Made by a program: the position numbers and the translations under genes | From: Agromyces marinus | GTDB taxonomy: Bacteria > Actinomycetota > Actinomycetes > Actinomycetales > Microbacteriaceae | Direction of reading: 5' to 3' | Length of the DNA stretch: 64,000 nt | Assembly: GCF_021442325.1 (NCBI RefSeq) | Contig: NZ_CP087879.1 | Coordinates: forward strand, 2,604,001 to 2,668,000 | Shown: positions 34,901 to 43,398 of the stretch, piece after piece | Position numbering within the stretch: the stretch's first letter is position 1 | Layout: every line of letters begins with the position of its first letter | The notes under the pieces: model-generated | Told to the model about the DNA's origin: nothing | Database searches by the model: none | What the model saw: only the letters and a program-made list of their open reading frames with translations

Positions 34901-34936
34901 TGCTCGGATGAGCAGTGGTCTCTGCTCAGATGAGCA
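34901..34936 (+). promoter_or_regulatory. Pair of 14-bp palindromes TGCTC-N4-GAGCA
   Basis: TGCTCGGATGAGCA (34901-34914) and TGCTCAGATGAGCA (34923-34936) are 22 bp apart centre to centre, two turns of the helix. Each is an inverted repeat with arms TGCTC/GAGCA. They lie 85-120 bp before the EamA gene and look like a tandem operator. Confidence 0.55.
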
Positions 34937-34964
34937 CATCCTGGCGGTCAACCGAGCCCGGCGC

Positions 34965-35012
34965 CCGTGGCCGTGGCCGTGGCCGTGGCCGTGGCCGTGG
35001 CCGTGGCCGTGG
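34965..35012 (+). repeat. Hexamer microsatellite (CCGTGG)8
   Basis: Eight perfect CCGTGG units directly upstream of the EamA gene. Each unit contains a GTG codon in frame with the gene, so the N-terminus may be variable in length (Ala-Val repeats) if a GTG in the array is used. Confidence 0.95.
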
Positions 35013-35020
35013 CCGACGAT

Positions 35021-35950
35021 ATGCTCGGCGCGATGCTCACCGCGGTCCTCTCGCTCACCGGTGCGATCGTCTACGGCGCCGCGGACTTCCTCGGCGGACT
35101 CGCCGCGCGGCGCATCGGCGCGGTGCTCGCCACGGCCGTCTCGGCGACCGCGGGCCTCGTCGCGATGCTGGCGGCGCTGCCGGTGCTCGGCGGCATCTGG
35201 TCCGCCGCCGACGTCGGCTGGGGCGCGCTCTCGGGGCTGATCGGCGCGGTCGCGATCGCGCTGCTCTACGCGTGCCTCGCGATCGGGCCGATGAGCATCC
35301 TCTCGCCGCTGACCGCGCTGCTCTCGGCGGTGACCCCGATGCTCTGGGGCACCCTCGTCGGGGCCGAGCGATTCGGCACCCTGGGGCTCTGGGGACTCGG
35401 CCTGGCACTCGTCGCGGTGGTGCTCGTCGGGTTCGTGCCCGAGCGGGGCGCGGTCCGACCGAGCCTGCGCGGCATCCTCCTCGCGGTGGGATCGGGCGTC
35501 TCGATCGGCCTGTACTACATCACGATCTCGCAGACCGCCGATTCGTCGGGGGTCGTGCCGCTCGTGGCGAACCGGGTCGTCGCGGCGACGGTCATGTTCG
35601 CGGCGGTCGGCGTGCTCGCCGTGCGAGCGGGCGTCGCCGCCAGGACTCCGGCCGGCGTCGCCGCAGCGTCGTCGACGACGAGAGCGGATGCCTCGGACTC
35701 CCGCCGCACGACGCTGCGCGCCGGCATCGCGCTGGCGGTCGCATGCGGCGTGGTCGATGCGACCGCGAACGTCCTGCTCCTGCTCGGCATCCGCGCGGGC
35801 GATCTCGCGGTGGCCGCGGTGCTCGGCGCGATGTACCCGGCCGGGACGATCCTGCTCGCCGCGTTCGTGCTGCGCGAACGCATCGCGCCCGTGCAGTGGG
35901 CGGGCCTCGCGCTGGCCCTCGCCGCAGCCGGCATGCTCGCGCTCGCGTAG
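35021..35950 (+). CDS. EamA/DMT-family transporter
   Basis: A 309-aa protein with ten hydrophobic helices in two repeats (VLSLTGAIVYGAADFLGGLA ... LTALLSAVTPMLWGTLVGAE; then LRAGIALAVACGVVDATANV ... AAVLGAMYPAGTILLAAFVL). It exports an unknown small molecule. The start is uncertain: ATG 35021 or ATG 35033 lack a ribosome site, and GTG codons in the upstream hexamer array would add up to 18 Ala/Val-rich residues. A leaderless transcript is possible. Confidence 0.85.
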   Translation: MLGAMLTAVLSLTGAIVYGAADFLGGLAARRIGAVLATAVSATAGLVAMLAALPVLGGIWSAADVGWGALSGLIGAVAIALLYACLAIGPMSILSPLTALLSAVTPMLWGTLVGAERFGTLGLWGLGLALVAVVLVGFVPERGAVRPSLRGILLAVGSGVSIGLYYITISQTADSSGVVPLVANRVVAATVMFAAVGVLAVRAGVAARTPAGVAAASSTTRADASDSRRTTLRAGIALAVACGVVDATANVLLLLGIRAGDLAVAAVLGAMYPAGTILLAAFVLRERIAPVQWAGLALALAAAGMLALA

Positions 35951-35967
35951 CGGGCGCGGTGCGCCCG
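35951..35967. terminator. Bidirectional hairpin between convergent genes
   Basis: CGGGCGC-GGT-GCGCCCG fills the 18-bp gap between the EamA stop and the helicase stop. Confidence 0.75.
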
Positions 35968-35968
35968 G

Positions 35969-38692
35969 CTACAGGCGCACGACCTCGGTGACGCGCACGA
36001 CGGCGGTGCCCTCCTCGGCGGATGCCTCGAGGTCGACCTCGGCGCGGATGCGCCAGTCGTGATGGCCCGCGGGGTCGTCGATCGTCTGCTCGACGCGCCA
36101 GATGCCGCCCGCGGCATCCGTTTCGTCGATGGCGACCAGGCGCGGCGAGCGCGCCGGCCCACCGGTGAGGAGGTCGTCGTGCTCGGCGAAGTAGCGGTCG
36201 AGCACATCGGGCCAGCCGGCGTCGGGGTCGAGTTCGGCGAGCTCCTCGTCGCGCTCGAGCGCGGCGAGCTGCACGCGGCGGAACAGCTCGTTGCGCACGA
36301 GCACCGTGAAGGCGCGGCGGTTCGCAACGACCGACGGCGGTGCGGGCGGCACGACGGGCGCCTCGTCCTCGGGCAGGTGGGCGGTGGGGTCGACGAGCTC
36401 GGCCCACTCGTCGACGAGGCTCGAGTCGACCTGGCGCACGAGCTCGCCGAGCCACTCGATGAGGTCGAGCAGTTCCTCGTCCTTGTGCTCGTCGGGCACG
36501 GTCTGCCGGATCGCTCGGAAGGCGTCCGAGAGGTAGCGCAGCACGAGGCCCTCGCTGCGCTGCAGCTGGTAGAACGAGACGTATTCCCCGAACGACATGC
36601 TGCGTTCGAACATGTCCCGCACGACGGCCTTGGGGCTGAGCTCGAAGTCGCGCACCCACGGCTGGCTCGACGCGAACGTCTCGAACGCGTGGGCGAGCAG
36701 CTCGTCGAGCGGCTTCGGCCAGGTGACCTCCTCGAGCAGCGCCATCCGCTCGTCGTATTCGATGCCGTCGCGCTTCATCGCCGCGACCGCCTCGCCGCGC
36801 GCCTTGTACTGCTGCTGCGACAGGATCGGGCGCGGGTCGTCGAGCGTCGACTCGATGATCGAGACCACGTCGAGCGAGTAGTGCCCGGTTGGGCCCACGC
36901 GCCCAGAGGCTCCGGGCAGCGCGCCAGCGCTGTCTGGAGAGGGCGTGGGGACCTGCTCGCTCGTCTTCGGGTCGAGGATCTCGATCGCGGCGAGCGCGAA
37001 GGGCGACAGCGGCTGGTTCAGCGCGAAGTTCGGTTGCAGGTCGACCGTCAGCCGCAGCGCGACCCCCAGCCCCGTGCCACCGCCGCCGCCGCCGCTCGTC
37101 TGCGCCGAGTGATACCCGTCGCGCCGAGTGATGCCGGCAGACCGGTATCCCTCGGCGGCACCGGTATCACTCGACGGATGGGGAGAGGCCGGGAGGATCT
37201 CGACGACGTCGGCGTCGCGGAGGGTGCGCAGGATGCCGAGCGCGCGGCGCGCGAGCTCGAACCGTCGCGCCCGCGGCTCGTGGTTGTCGAAGACGAGCGA
37301 GCGGATGGCGCCGGCCACGTCGCCTCCACGACCGATCACGTTGATCAGCATCGCCGCACTGAGCGTCAGCTGCGGCACGAGCGGCTCGGGCTCAGCGGCG
37401 ACGAGGCGGTCGAACGACCCCTCGCCCCACGTGACGAACCCGGCCTGCGGCTTCTTGCGGACGATCTTCTTGAGCTTCTTCGGGTCGTCGCCCGCCTTGC
37501 GGACCGCGGTCTCGTTCTCGATCTCGTGGTCGGGTGCGAGCACGACGACGGTTCCCGCGGTGTCGTAGCCGGCCCGGCCCGCCCGCCCCGCGATCTGGTG
37601 GAACTCGCGCGCGGAGAGCTGCCGCATCCGCTGCCCGTCGTACTTCGACAGCGCGGTGATGAGCACCGAGCGGATCGGCACGTTGATGCCGACGCCGAGC
37701 GTGTCGGTGCCGCAGATGACGCGGAGCAGCCCGCGCTGCGCGAGCGTCTCGACGAGCCGCCGGTAGCGGGGCAGCATGCCCGCGTGGTGCACGCCGATGC
37801 CGGCGCGGACCAGCCGCGAGAGGATCTTGCCGAACCCGGTCGTGAAGCGGAACCCGCCGATCGCCTCGGCGATCTCGTCGCGCTGCTCGCGCGTGACGAC
37901 CCGGATCGACGAGAGCGCCTGCGCCCGCTCCATCGCGGCGGCCTGCGAGAAGTGCACGATGTAGACGGGCGCCTGCTTCGTCTCGAGGAGCTCCTCGACG
38001 GTCTCCTGCACGGGCGTCTTCGCGTACGAGAAGTGCAGGGGCACGGGCCGCTCGACGCCGGTCACGCGCGCGACGTCGCGCCCGGTGCGCCGCGCGAGGT
38101 CGTCGGCGATGTCGGTCACGTCGCCGAGCGTCGCCGACATCAGCACGAACTGCGCGTGCGGCAGCGTGATGAGCGGAACCTGCCAGGCCCAGCCGCGGTC
38201 GGGGTCGCCGTAGTAGTGGAACTCGTCCATCACGACCTGGTCGACCGCGGCATCCGCCCCCTGCCGGAGCGCGAGGTTCGCCAGGATCTCGGCCGTGCAG
38301 CAGATGATCGGCGCGTCGGCATTGACGGAGCTGTCGCCCGTGACCATGCCGACGTTCGTCGCGCCGAAGATCTCGACGAGCTGGAAGAACTTCTCGCTCA
38401 CGAGCGCCTTGATGGGCGCGGTGTAGTAGGTGCGGCCCCACGGCCGGCCCGCCTCGCGATCGGCGGCGGTGCGGGCGACGGATGCCGCGTGCGCGGCGAC
38501 CGCGACGAGCGACTTGCCCGTGCCGGTGGGCGTCGAGAGGATCACGTTCGCGCCCGTGACGAGCTCGATGACCGCCTCGTCCTGGGCGGGGTAGAGCGCC
38601 AGGCCGCGCCCGCCCGCCCAGTCGACGAAGGCGTCGTACATCGCGTCGGCGTCGTACGGCTTCGGGGCGGCGTCGAGGAGCGATGCGGTCAC
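35969..38692 (-). CDS. Ski2-like DEAD/DEAH helicase with DUF3516
   Basis: A 907-aa protein (GTG start). The superfamily 2 core has STPTGTGKSLVAVAAHAASV (Walker A, about 52), VVMDEFHYYGDPDRGW (DEFH, about 156), FVLMSATLGDV, and in the second RecA domain HHAGMLPRYRRLVE and FHQIAGRAGRAGYDTAG. The C-terminal DUF3516 region runs from about 400 to the end. Family members are RNA or DNA helicases of unclear role, widespread in actinobacteria. A linker at about 505-530 (SDTGAAEGYRSAGITRRDGY) is encoded by a 19-bp-periodic inverted-repeat insertion; it keeps the frame and lies before a Gly6 stretch. Confidence 0.9.
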   Translation of the reverse strand: MTASLLDAAPKPYDADAMYDAFVDWAGGRGLALYPAQDEAVIELVTGANVILSTPTGTGKSLVAVAAHAASVARTAADREAGRPWGRTYYTAPIKALVSEKFFQLVEIFGATNVGMVTGDSSVNADAPIICCTAEILANLALRQGADAAVDQVVMDEFHYYGDPDRGWAWQVPLITLPHAQFVLMSATLGDVTDIADDLARRTGRDVARVTGVERPVPLHFSYAKTPVQETVEELLETKQAPVYIVHFSQAAAMERAQALSSIRVVTREQRDEIAEAIGGFRFTTGFGKILSRLVRAGIGVHHAGMLPRYRRLVETLAQRGLLRVICGTDTLGVGINVPIRSVLITALSKYDGQRMRQLSAREFHQIAGRAGRAGYDTAGTVVVLAPDHEIENETAVRKAGDDPKKLKKIVRKKPQAGFVTWGEGSFDRLVAAEPEPLVPQLTLSAAMLINVIGRGGDVAGAIRSLVFDNHEPRARRFELARRALGILRTLRDADVVEILPASPHPSSDTGAAEGYRSAGITRRDGYHSAQTSGGGGGGTGLGVALRLTVDLQPNFALNQPLSPFALAAIEILDPKTSEQVPTPSPDSAGALPGASGRVGPTGHYSLDVVSIIESTLDDPRPILSQQQYKARGEAVAAMKRDGIEYDERMALLEEVTWPKPLDELLAHAFETFASSQPWVRDFELSPKAVVRDMFERSMSFGEYVSFYQLQRSEGLVLRYLSDAFRAIRQTVPDEHKDEELLDLIEWLGELVRQVDSSLVDEWAELVDPTAHLPEDEAPVVPPAPPSVVANRRAFTVLVRNELFRRVQLAALERDEELAELDPDAGWPDVLDRYFAEHDDLLTGGPARSPRLVAIDETDAAGGIWRVEQTIDDPAGHHDWRIRAEVDLEASAEEGTAVVRVTEVVRL
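37106..37173. repeat. Four 19-bp-periodic units, two direct and two inverted, inside the helicase gene
   Basis: CGAGTGATACC (37106), CGAGTGATGCC (37125), GGTATCCCTCG (37144) and GGTATCACTCG (37163) start exactly 19 bp apart; the last two are reverse complements of the first two with single changes. Together they form an approximately 75-bp imperfect palindrome. Both strands read as RRVIPV-P-D-G-P-SLG-TGITRR-like peptides. Confidence 0.85.
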
Positions 38693-38980
38693 CCGGTCGA
38701 GTCTGCCCCATCGACGGGCGCGCCGCCGCGCCGGGCATTCCGCCGCGGCGAATGAGGATTCCGCCGCAGGGAAAGGGGGGAGCCGGCCTGCGCGTCCCGC
38801 TCGGGTCGGGATCGATCGCGCTGGCCGGCTCTCCGGTCGCCACCGCGGGAACAGTTCCCCCTGCGTGTCCGCGATGCACGACCGGGGACAACGCTACGGA
38901 TCGCGCGCGAACGCAGGATCAGGGATAGCCCTGAAACGACCCGGATTCCCGACCTGCGGGTCGCCGGCGTGCGGCCCGGG

Positions 38981-39724
38981 TCATCGATCGGCCGGTGGGC
39001 CGACGGTCGGGCGCACGACCGAGCGCACGTCGCCTCCCGCGACCAGCTCGACCACGGCTTCGACCGCTCGGAACACCCCGACCGCGAGCAGTTGCACGAG
39101 CAGCACCGGCCCGAGCAGGGCGAGCGGGTACGTCAGCGCGATCACCAGTGGCGCGAGGCCGCCCCACGCGAACGCGGCGAGCGCGGGCACCAGCGCGAGC
39201 AGCAGCCAGGCCGGGTGGGCGGTGACTGCGAGCACGATCGCGGCGACCACCGCGGCCACGCCGAGCGCGACCTGCGCGAGCAGCAGCCCGCCGCGCCATC
39301 CGTTGTAGGTTCGCTCGCGGTCGGCCGAGACCCACGCCCACATGAGCCGCGCCCGCAGGACCGGGACGCCCTGTTCGCGCAACGCCCGGTGGAAGACCTC
39401 GTCGTCCTCTCGGCGCTGCGCGAGCGCCGCCTCGCGGTCCTCGAGGCGGGCGGCGTCGATCGACCGCGCGTCGTGCAGGATCGCGGGCGCCGACTGGCGG
39501 CCGTAGCTCGCGATGAGCCCCCAGAGCGGCGTCGGCACCGACGCGAGGTCGGTGATGCCGACCGGCGGCGGCGCCTCGCCGGCAGCCGGGGCACGGTAGG
39601 TGCGCCCGGTGGCGGCGTCGAGGTACACGACCGGGGTGCGCAGCGCGAACCGGTACCCGTCGATCGGGCGCTGGTCGAGCGGCAGTTCGCCGAGCGGCGA
39701 GCCGTCATCGTGCAGGAAGGGCAT
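38981..39724 (-). CDS. DUF1353 protein with membrane segments
   Basis: A 247-aa protein. Residues 1-110 match the DUF1353 pattern (PLDQRPIDGYRFALRTPVVY, then GITDLASVPTPLWGLIASYG and SAPAILHDA); the domain is usually phage- or plasmid-linked and of unknown function. The C-terminal half has three hydrophobic segments (LLLAQVALGVAAVVAAIVLA; AWLLLALVPALAAFAWGGLA; ALLGPVLLVQLLAVGVF). The fusion of DUF1353 to membrane helices suggests an envelope-anchored form. GAGGAG precedes the ATG. The 288 bp upstream of the stop (38693-38980) show no further gene. Confidence 0.82.
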   Translation of the reverse strand: MPFLHDDGSPLGELPLDQRPIDGYRFALRTPVVYLDAATGRTYRAPAAGEAPPPVGITDLASVPTPLWGLIASYGRQSAPAILHDARSIDAARLEDREAALAQRREDDEVFHRALREQGVPVLRARLMWAWVSADRERTYNGWRGGLLLAQVALGVAAVVAAIVLAVTAHPAWLLLALVPALAAFAWGGLAPLVIALTYPLALLGPVLLVQLLAVGVFRAVEAVVELVAGGDVRSVVRPTVGPPADR

Positions 39725-39768
39725 TCGAGGCTCCTCGACTCAGGTCGGCTCGTCGGAAACGCTGCCGG

Positions 39769-40758
39769 TCACCATCGGTGATGCACCGACGAGCGGACGT
39801 CGCGGTCGTACAGGTCGCGGACCGCCGCGTCGAACGACTCCGGCAGCTCGAGCGAACCGGCCGCCGCGTTCGCGCGCGCCTGCTCGGGACTGCGCGCGCC
39901 CGGGATCACGGTCGAGACGCCGTCCTGCCGGGCGACCCACGCGAGCGCGACCTGGGCGGCCGTGGCATCCGGCGCCGCCTCGCGCGCGAGCGCGGTGAAC
40001 TCGGATGCCGCGCGCACGCCGGTCGCGTACTCGACGCCCGAGAACGTCTCGCCGACGTCGAACGCCTGGCCGTGCCGGTTGTACGTGCGGTGATCGTTCG
40101 CGGGGAACTCGGTCTCGAGCGAGTACCTCCCGGCGAGCAGCCCGCTCGCGAGCGGGACCCGCGCGATGATCCCGACGCCGTACTGCTTCGCGACCGGGAG
40201 GACCTCGTCCACGGGCCTGAACCGGAACGCGTTCAGGATGATCTGCACGGTCGCGACGTTGGGACGTGCGATCGCGGTGAGCGCCTCGTCGACCTTCTCG
40301 ACGCTCACGCCGTAGGCCGCGATCGCCCCCTCGGCGACGAGCGTGTCGAGGGCGTCGTACACGGCGTCGTCCGAGTACACCGAGCTCGGCGGGCAGTGCA
40401 GCTGCACGAGGTCGAGCGTCTCGACGCCGAGGTTGCGCCTCGACCGGTCCGTCCAGGCGCGGAAGTGCTCGAGCACGTAGTTCTCGTGGAGCTGCGGCAT
40501 CCGCCTGCCCATCTTGGTCGCCACGGTGACGCCCGCGCCCGGGTTCGCGGCGAGCCACCGGCCGATGAGCGCCTCGGAGCGGCCGTCGCCGTACACGTCG
40601 GCGGTGTCGAAGACGGTGACGCCCGCCCCGGCCGACGCGTCGAGCACGGCGAGCGCGTCGGCCTCGTCGACGTCGCCCCAGTCGGCGCCGAGCTGCCAGG
40701 TGCCGAGGCCGATGGCCGAGACCTGCCGGTGGGTCCTGCCGAGTGTTCGGATCTCCAT
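39769..40758 (-). CDS. Aldo/keto reductase
   Basis: A 329-aa protein from ATG 40758 (AAAGGA 7 nt upstream). It is a TIM barrel with the catalytic tetrad: Asp and Tyr in TVFDTADVYGDGRSEALIG (about 50-60), Lys in VATKMGRRMP (about 85) and His in LVQLHCPPSSVY (about 118). The C-terminal cofactor motif is GVSTVIPGARSPEQARANAA. It reduces aldehydes or sugars with NADPH; the closest look is to the YajO/PdxI-like AKR group. The substrate is unknown. Confidence 0.92.
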   Translation of the reverse strand: MEIRTLGRTHRQVSAIGLGTWQLGADWGDVDEADALAVLDASAGAGVTVFDTADVYGDGRSEALIGRWLAANPGAGVTVATKMGRRMPQLHENYVLEHFRAWTDRSRRNLGVETLDLVQLHCPPSSVYSDDAVYDALDTLVAEGAIAAYGVSVEKVDEALTAIARPNVATVQIILNAFRFRPVDEVLPVAKQYGVGIIARVPLASGLLAGRYSLETEFPANDHRTYNRHGQAFDVGETFSGVEYATGVRAASEFTALAREAAPDATAAQVALAWVARQDGVSTVIPGARSPEQARANAAAGSLELPESFDAAVRDLYDRDVRSSVHHRW

Positions 40759-40843
40759 CGATGTCCTTTCGCGAAGCCTGCGACCGACACTAGTCGCGGC
40801 GTGGACCTCGACCCGCGGGAACGCCGCGCGTATCGTCGGGACC

Positions 40844-42841
40844 ATGGACGCTGAAGGATCCGCCCCCGCAGGGGCCGCCGACGCGAGCAGCGGACCGACC
40901 GGAGCGCCGCCCGGCCGACGCGGATCGAAGACGAGCATCGAACGGTGGGTGTTCTGGCCCGCGGCGGTCGTCGTGATCGCGTTCAGCGGGTTCGCGCTGC
41001 TCGCACCGCACCTGGCCGAGGCGTTCTTCGGCGCGATCCAGTCATCGATCGTCAACGCGTTCAACTGGTACTACGTGCTCATCGCGGCCTTCTTCGTCGT
41101 GTTCAGCCTGTTCGTCGGGTTCAGTCGCTACGGCGACATCCGCCTCGGACAGGACGACGACAAGCCCGAGTTCTCGCTCGGGGCCTGGTTCTCGCTGCTC
41201 TTCGCGGCGGGCATGGGCATCGGCCTGGTGTTCTACGGCGCGAGCGAACCGCTCAGCCACTTCGTCTCGCCGCGCCCCGGCGTGACCGGGACTCCCGAGC
41301 AGCTCGCCGGGTTCGCGCTCAGCCAGACCTACCTGCACTGGGGAGTGCACGCCTGGTCGATCTACGTGGTCGTCGGGCTCGGGCTCGCGTACGCGATCCA
41401 CCGCCGCAAGCGGCCGCTCTCGATCCGGTGGACACTCGAGCCGCTGCTCGGCAGGCGCGTGCGCGGCGGGTGGGGCAACCTGATCGACGTCGTCGCACTC
41501 GCCGGCACGCTCTTCGGCGTCGCGACCTCGCTCGGGCTCGGCGTGCTCCAGATCAGTGCGGGACTCGATGCCGCGGGCCTGGTCGAACCCACCGAGACGA
41601 CGCAGGTCGTGATCATCGCCGTCATCACGGTGTTCGTGCTCGCCTCGGTGCTGTCGGGGGTCACCAAGGGCATGAAGTGGCTCTCGTCGACGAACCTGAT
41701 GCTCGCGGGCGTGCTCGTGCTGTTCGTCCTGATCTTCGGCGAGACCGCGTCGCTGCTGCGCGAGTTCGTGCAGTCGATCGGCGCATACGTGCAGAACTTC
41801 ATCGGCCTCTCGTTCAACGTCAGCGCGTTCCAGGGCGCGGCGGGCGAGGCCTGGCAGGCGTCGTGGACGTCGTTCTACTGGGGCTGGTGGATCTCGTGGG
41901 CGCCCTTCGTCGGCATCTTCATCGCCCGCATCTCGCGCGGCCGCACGGTGCGCCAGTTCGTCGCCGGGGTCATCATCGTGCCGACGCTCATCGGCATCCT
42001 GTGGTTCAGCGTGCTCGGCGGGTCGGCGCTCTTCCAGGAGCTCACCGACCCGGGGAGCATGCTCGACGCCGACGGGGCGGTCGACGTCGAGGGCACCCTG
42101 TTCGCACTGCTCGACTTCTTCCCGGCATCGGGCATGCTCACCTTCGGCGTCATCCTGCTCATCACGATCTTCTTCGTGACCTCGTCGGACTCGGGCGCCC
42201 TGGTCATGGGCATGATCGCCACGGGCGGCCAGATCAATCCGCGCAAGTGGGTGCGCACGTTCTTCACCCTCGTCACGGCTCTGCTCGCGATCTCGCTGCT
42301 GCTCACGGGCGGGCTGCAGGCGCTGCAGACCGCGGCGATCATCATCGCGTTGCCGTTCAGCATCGTGATGCTGCTCATGTGCTGGTCGACCATCATCGCG
42401 TTCAGTCGCGAGCGCCGCGCGTACCAGTTGGCCAGGCGCGCCCAGTTCGTCGATCAGATCGGCGAGTACTACGGCCTCGAGGTCGAGGGGCCGCTCGAGG
42501 AGGGTGCCATGGGCAGGGGACCTCGATGGATGCGCCAGCTCGGGCGCAGGCTCGGGTTGCGGCACGACCAGCCGACCGTGCCGCTGACCCTGCCCGGCAT
42601 GGAGCCGCCGGCGCCCGAGGCCGTGAAGGAGGCGTTGCGTCCCGCGCTCACGCACGTGGACGACGAGCGCCCGCCACGCCACGCCGCGCACCAGACGCTC
42701 GACGCGCTGAATGCGCAGCCCGGCGGGGTCGCGACCGAGGACGTCGACGAGATCGTCGAGCACGACCCTCGAGCGCGAGGGGATGTCGCGGACGTCCCGG
42801 ACCGCACGACCGACGACGACGGGCGCGACCCGCTGCACTGA
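40844..42841 (+). CDS. BCCT-family betaine/choline/carnitine transporter
   Basis: A 665-aa protein with twelve membrane helices. The signature is FAAGMGIGLVFYGASEPLSH (about 122-141), the Gly-rich stretch linked to Na+-coupled glycine betaine carriers, and SWTSFYWGWWISWAPFVGIF (about 344-363), the tryptophan box that holds the trimethylammonium group. The 150-residue cytoplasmic tail is charged (PRWMRQLGRRLGLRHDQPTV ...), as in osmosensing members such as BetP. It probably imports compatible solutes under osmotic stress. Divergent from the aldo/keto reductase. Confidence 0.94.
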   Translation: MDAEGSAPAGAADASSGPTGAPPGRRGSKTSIERWVFWPAAVVVIAFSGFALLAPHLAEAFFGAIQSSIVNAFNWYYVLIAAFFVVFSLFVGFSRYGDIRLGQDDDKPEFSLGAWFSLLFAAGMGIGLVFYGASEPLSHFVSPRPGVTGTPEQLAGFALSQTYLHWGVHAWSIYVVVGLGLAYAIHRRKRPLSIRWTLEPLLGRRVRGGWGNLIDVVALAGTLFGVATSLGLGVLQISAGLDAAGLVEPTETTQVVIIAVITVFVLASVLSGVTKGMKWLSSTNLMLAGVLVLFVLIFGETASLLREFVQSIGAYVQNFIGLSFNVSAFQGAAGEAWQASWTSFYWGWWISWAPFVGIFIARISRGRTVRQFVAGVIIVPTLIGILWFSVLGGSALFQELTDPGSMLDADGAVDVEGTLFALLDFFPASGMLTFGVILLITIFFVTSSDSGALVMGMIATGGQINPRKWVRTFFTLVTALLAISLLLTGGLQALQTAAIIIALPFSIVMLLMCWSTIIAFSRERRAYQLARRAQFVDQIGEYYGLEVEGPLEEGAMGRGPRWMRQLGRRLGLRHDQPTVPLTLPGMEPPAPEAVKEALRPALTHVDDERPPRHAAHQTLDALNAQPGGVATEDVDEIVEHDPRARGDVADVPDRTTDDDGRDPLH

Positions 42842-42851
42842 GTGCAGCGGG
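42829..42851 (+). terminator. Hairpin overlapping the BCCT stop codon
   Basis: CCCGCTGCAC and GTGCAGCGGG form a perfect 10-bp stem; the three loop bases are the TGA stop codon. Confidence 0.7.
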
Positions 42852-42878
42852 CCGCGACGGGCGCCGGGCGGCCCCGCG

Positions 42879-43346
42879 TCATCCGCTCGACCCGTCGCCC
42901 TGCTCGGCGCCGCCCTGCTCGGCGCCGAACCGGCGGCGCGAGTCGACCGGGATGAGCGGTCGTTCGCCGCGGTCCCGGATCTGCTGGACCGCCCAGCTGT
43001 TGCCGTCGGGGTCGTCGAAGCCGAAGAACGTGCCGCCGTCGCGCGGATCGATGACCTGGATGGGGCTCGCATCGACGCCGCGTGCGACGAGCTCGGCGCG
43101 CGCCGCCTCGGCGTCGGCGACGACGAGCTGCACGCCCTTGAGCGAGCCGGGCGCCATCTCGTTCTGGGCCGCGAGCGTGCCGATCACGATCGAGCAGCCC
43201 GAGCCGCGCGGGGTGAGTTGGGCGAAGCGCTCTTCGCCCGCGATGGTGTCGTGGTCGAGATCGAATCCGACGCGGTCGCGATAGAAGGCGATCGCACGGT
43301 CGATGTCGCTCACTGGGACGATGACGACCTCGAGCGTCCAGTCCAC
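42879..43346 (-). CDS. VOC-family (glyoxalase-like) protein
   Basis: A 155-aa protein (GTG start after GAGGAGG). Single VOC module: MDWTLEVVIVPVSDIDRAIA, FYRDRVGFDLDHD, RFAQLTPRGSGCSIVIG, then GVQLVVADAEAARAELVARG and FGFDDPDGNSWAVQQI. The family covers lyases, dioxygenases and resistance proteins; the specific reaction is not evident. It lies in the same orientation as the SRPBCC-ArsR genes upstream (53 bp), perhaps one transcript. Confidence 0.88.
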   Translation of the reverse strand: MDWTLEVVIVPVSDIDRAIAFYRDRVGFDLDHDTIAGEERFAQLTPRGSGCSIVIGTLAAQNEMAPGSLKGVQLVVADAEAARAELVARGVDASPIQVIDPRDGGTFFGFDDPDGNSWAVQQIRDRGERPLIPVDSRRRFGAEQGGAEQGDGSSG

Positions 43347-43398
43347 GGTGGTCCTCCTCGGTGATCGGTGCGCGCGTGCGGTGGGCGGATGCCGCGGC

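Noticed and set aside
36059..38755. An 898-codon plus-strand frame
   Set aside because: It is antisense to the DUF3516 helicase; composition is Arg/Gly/Asp-rich with no motif, and no ribosome site.
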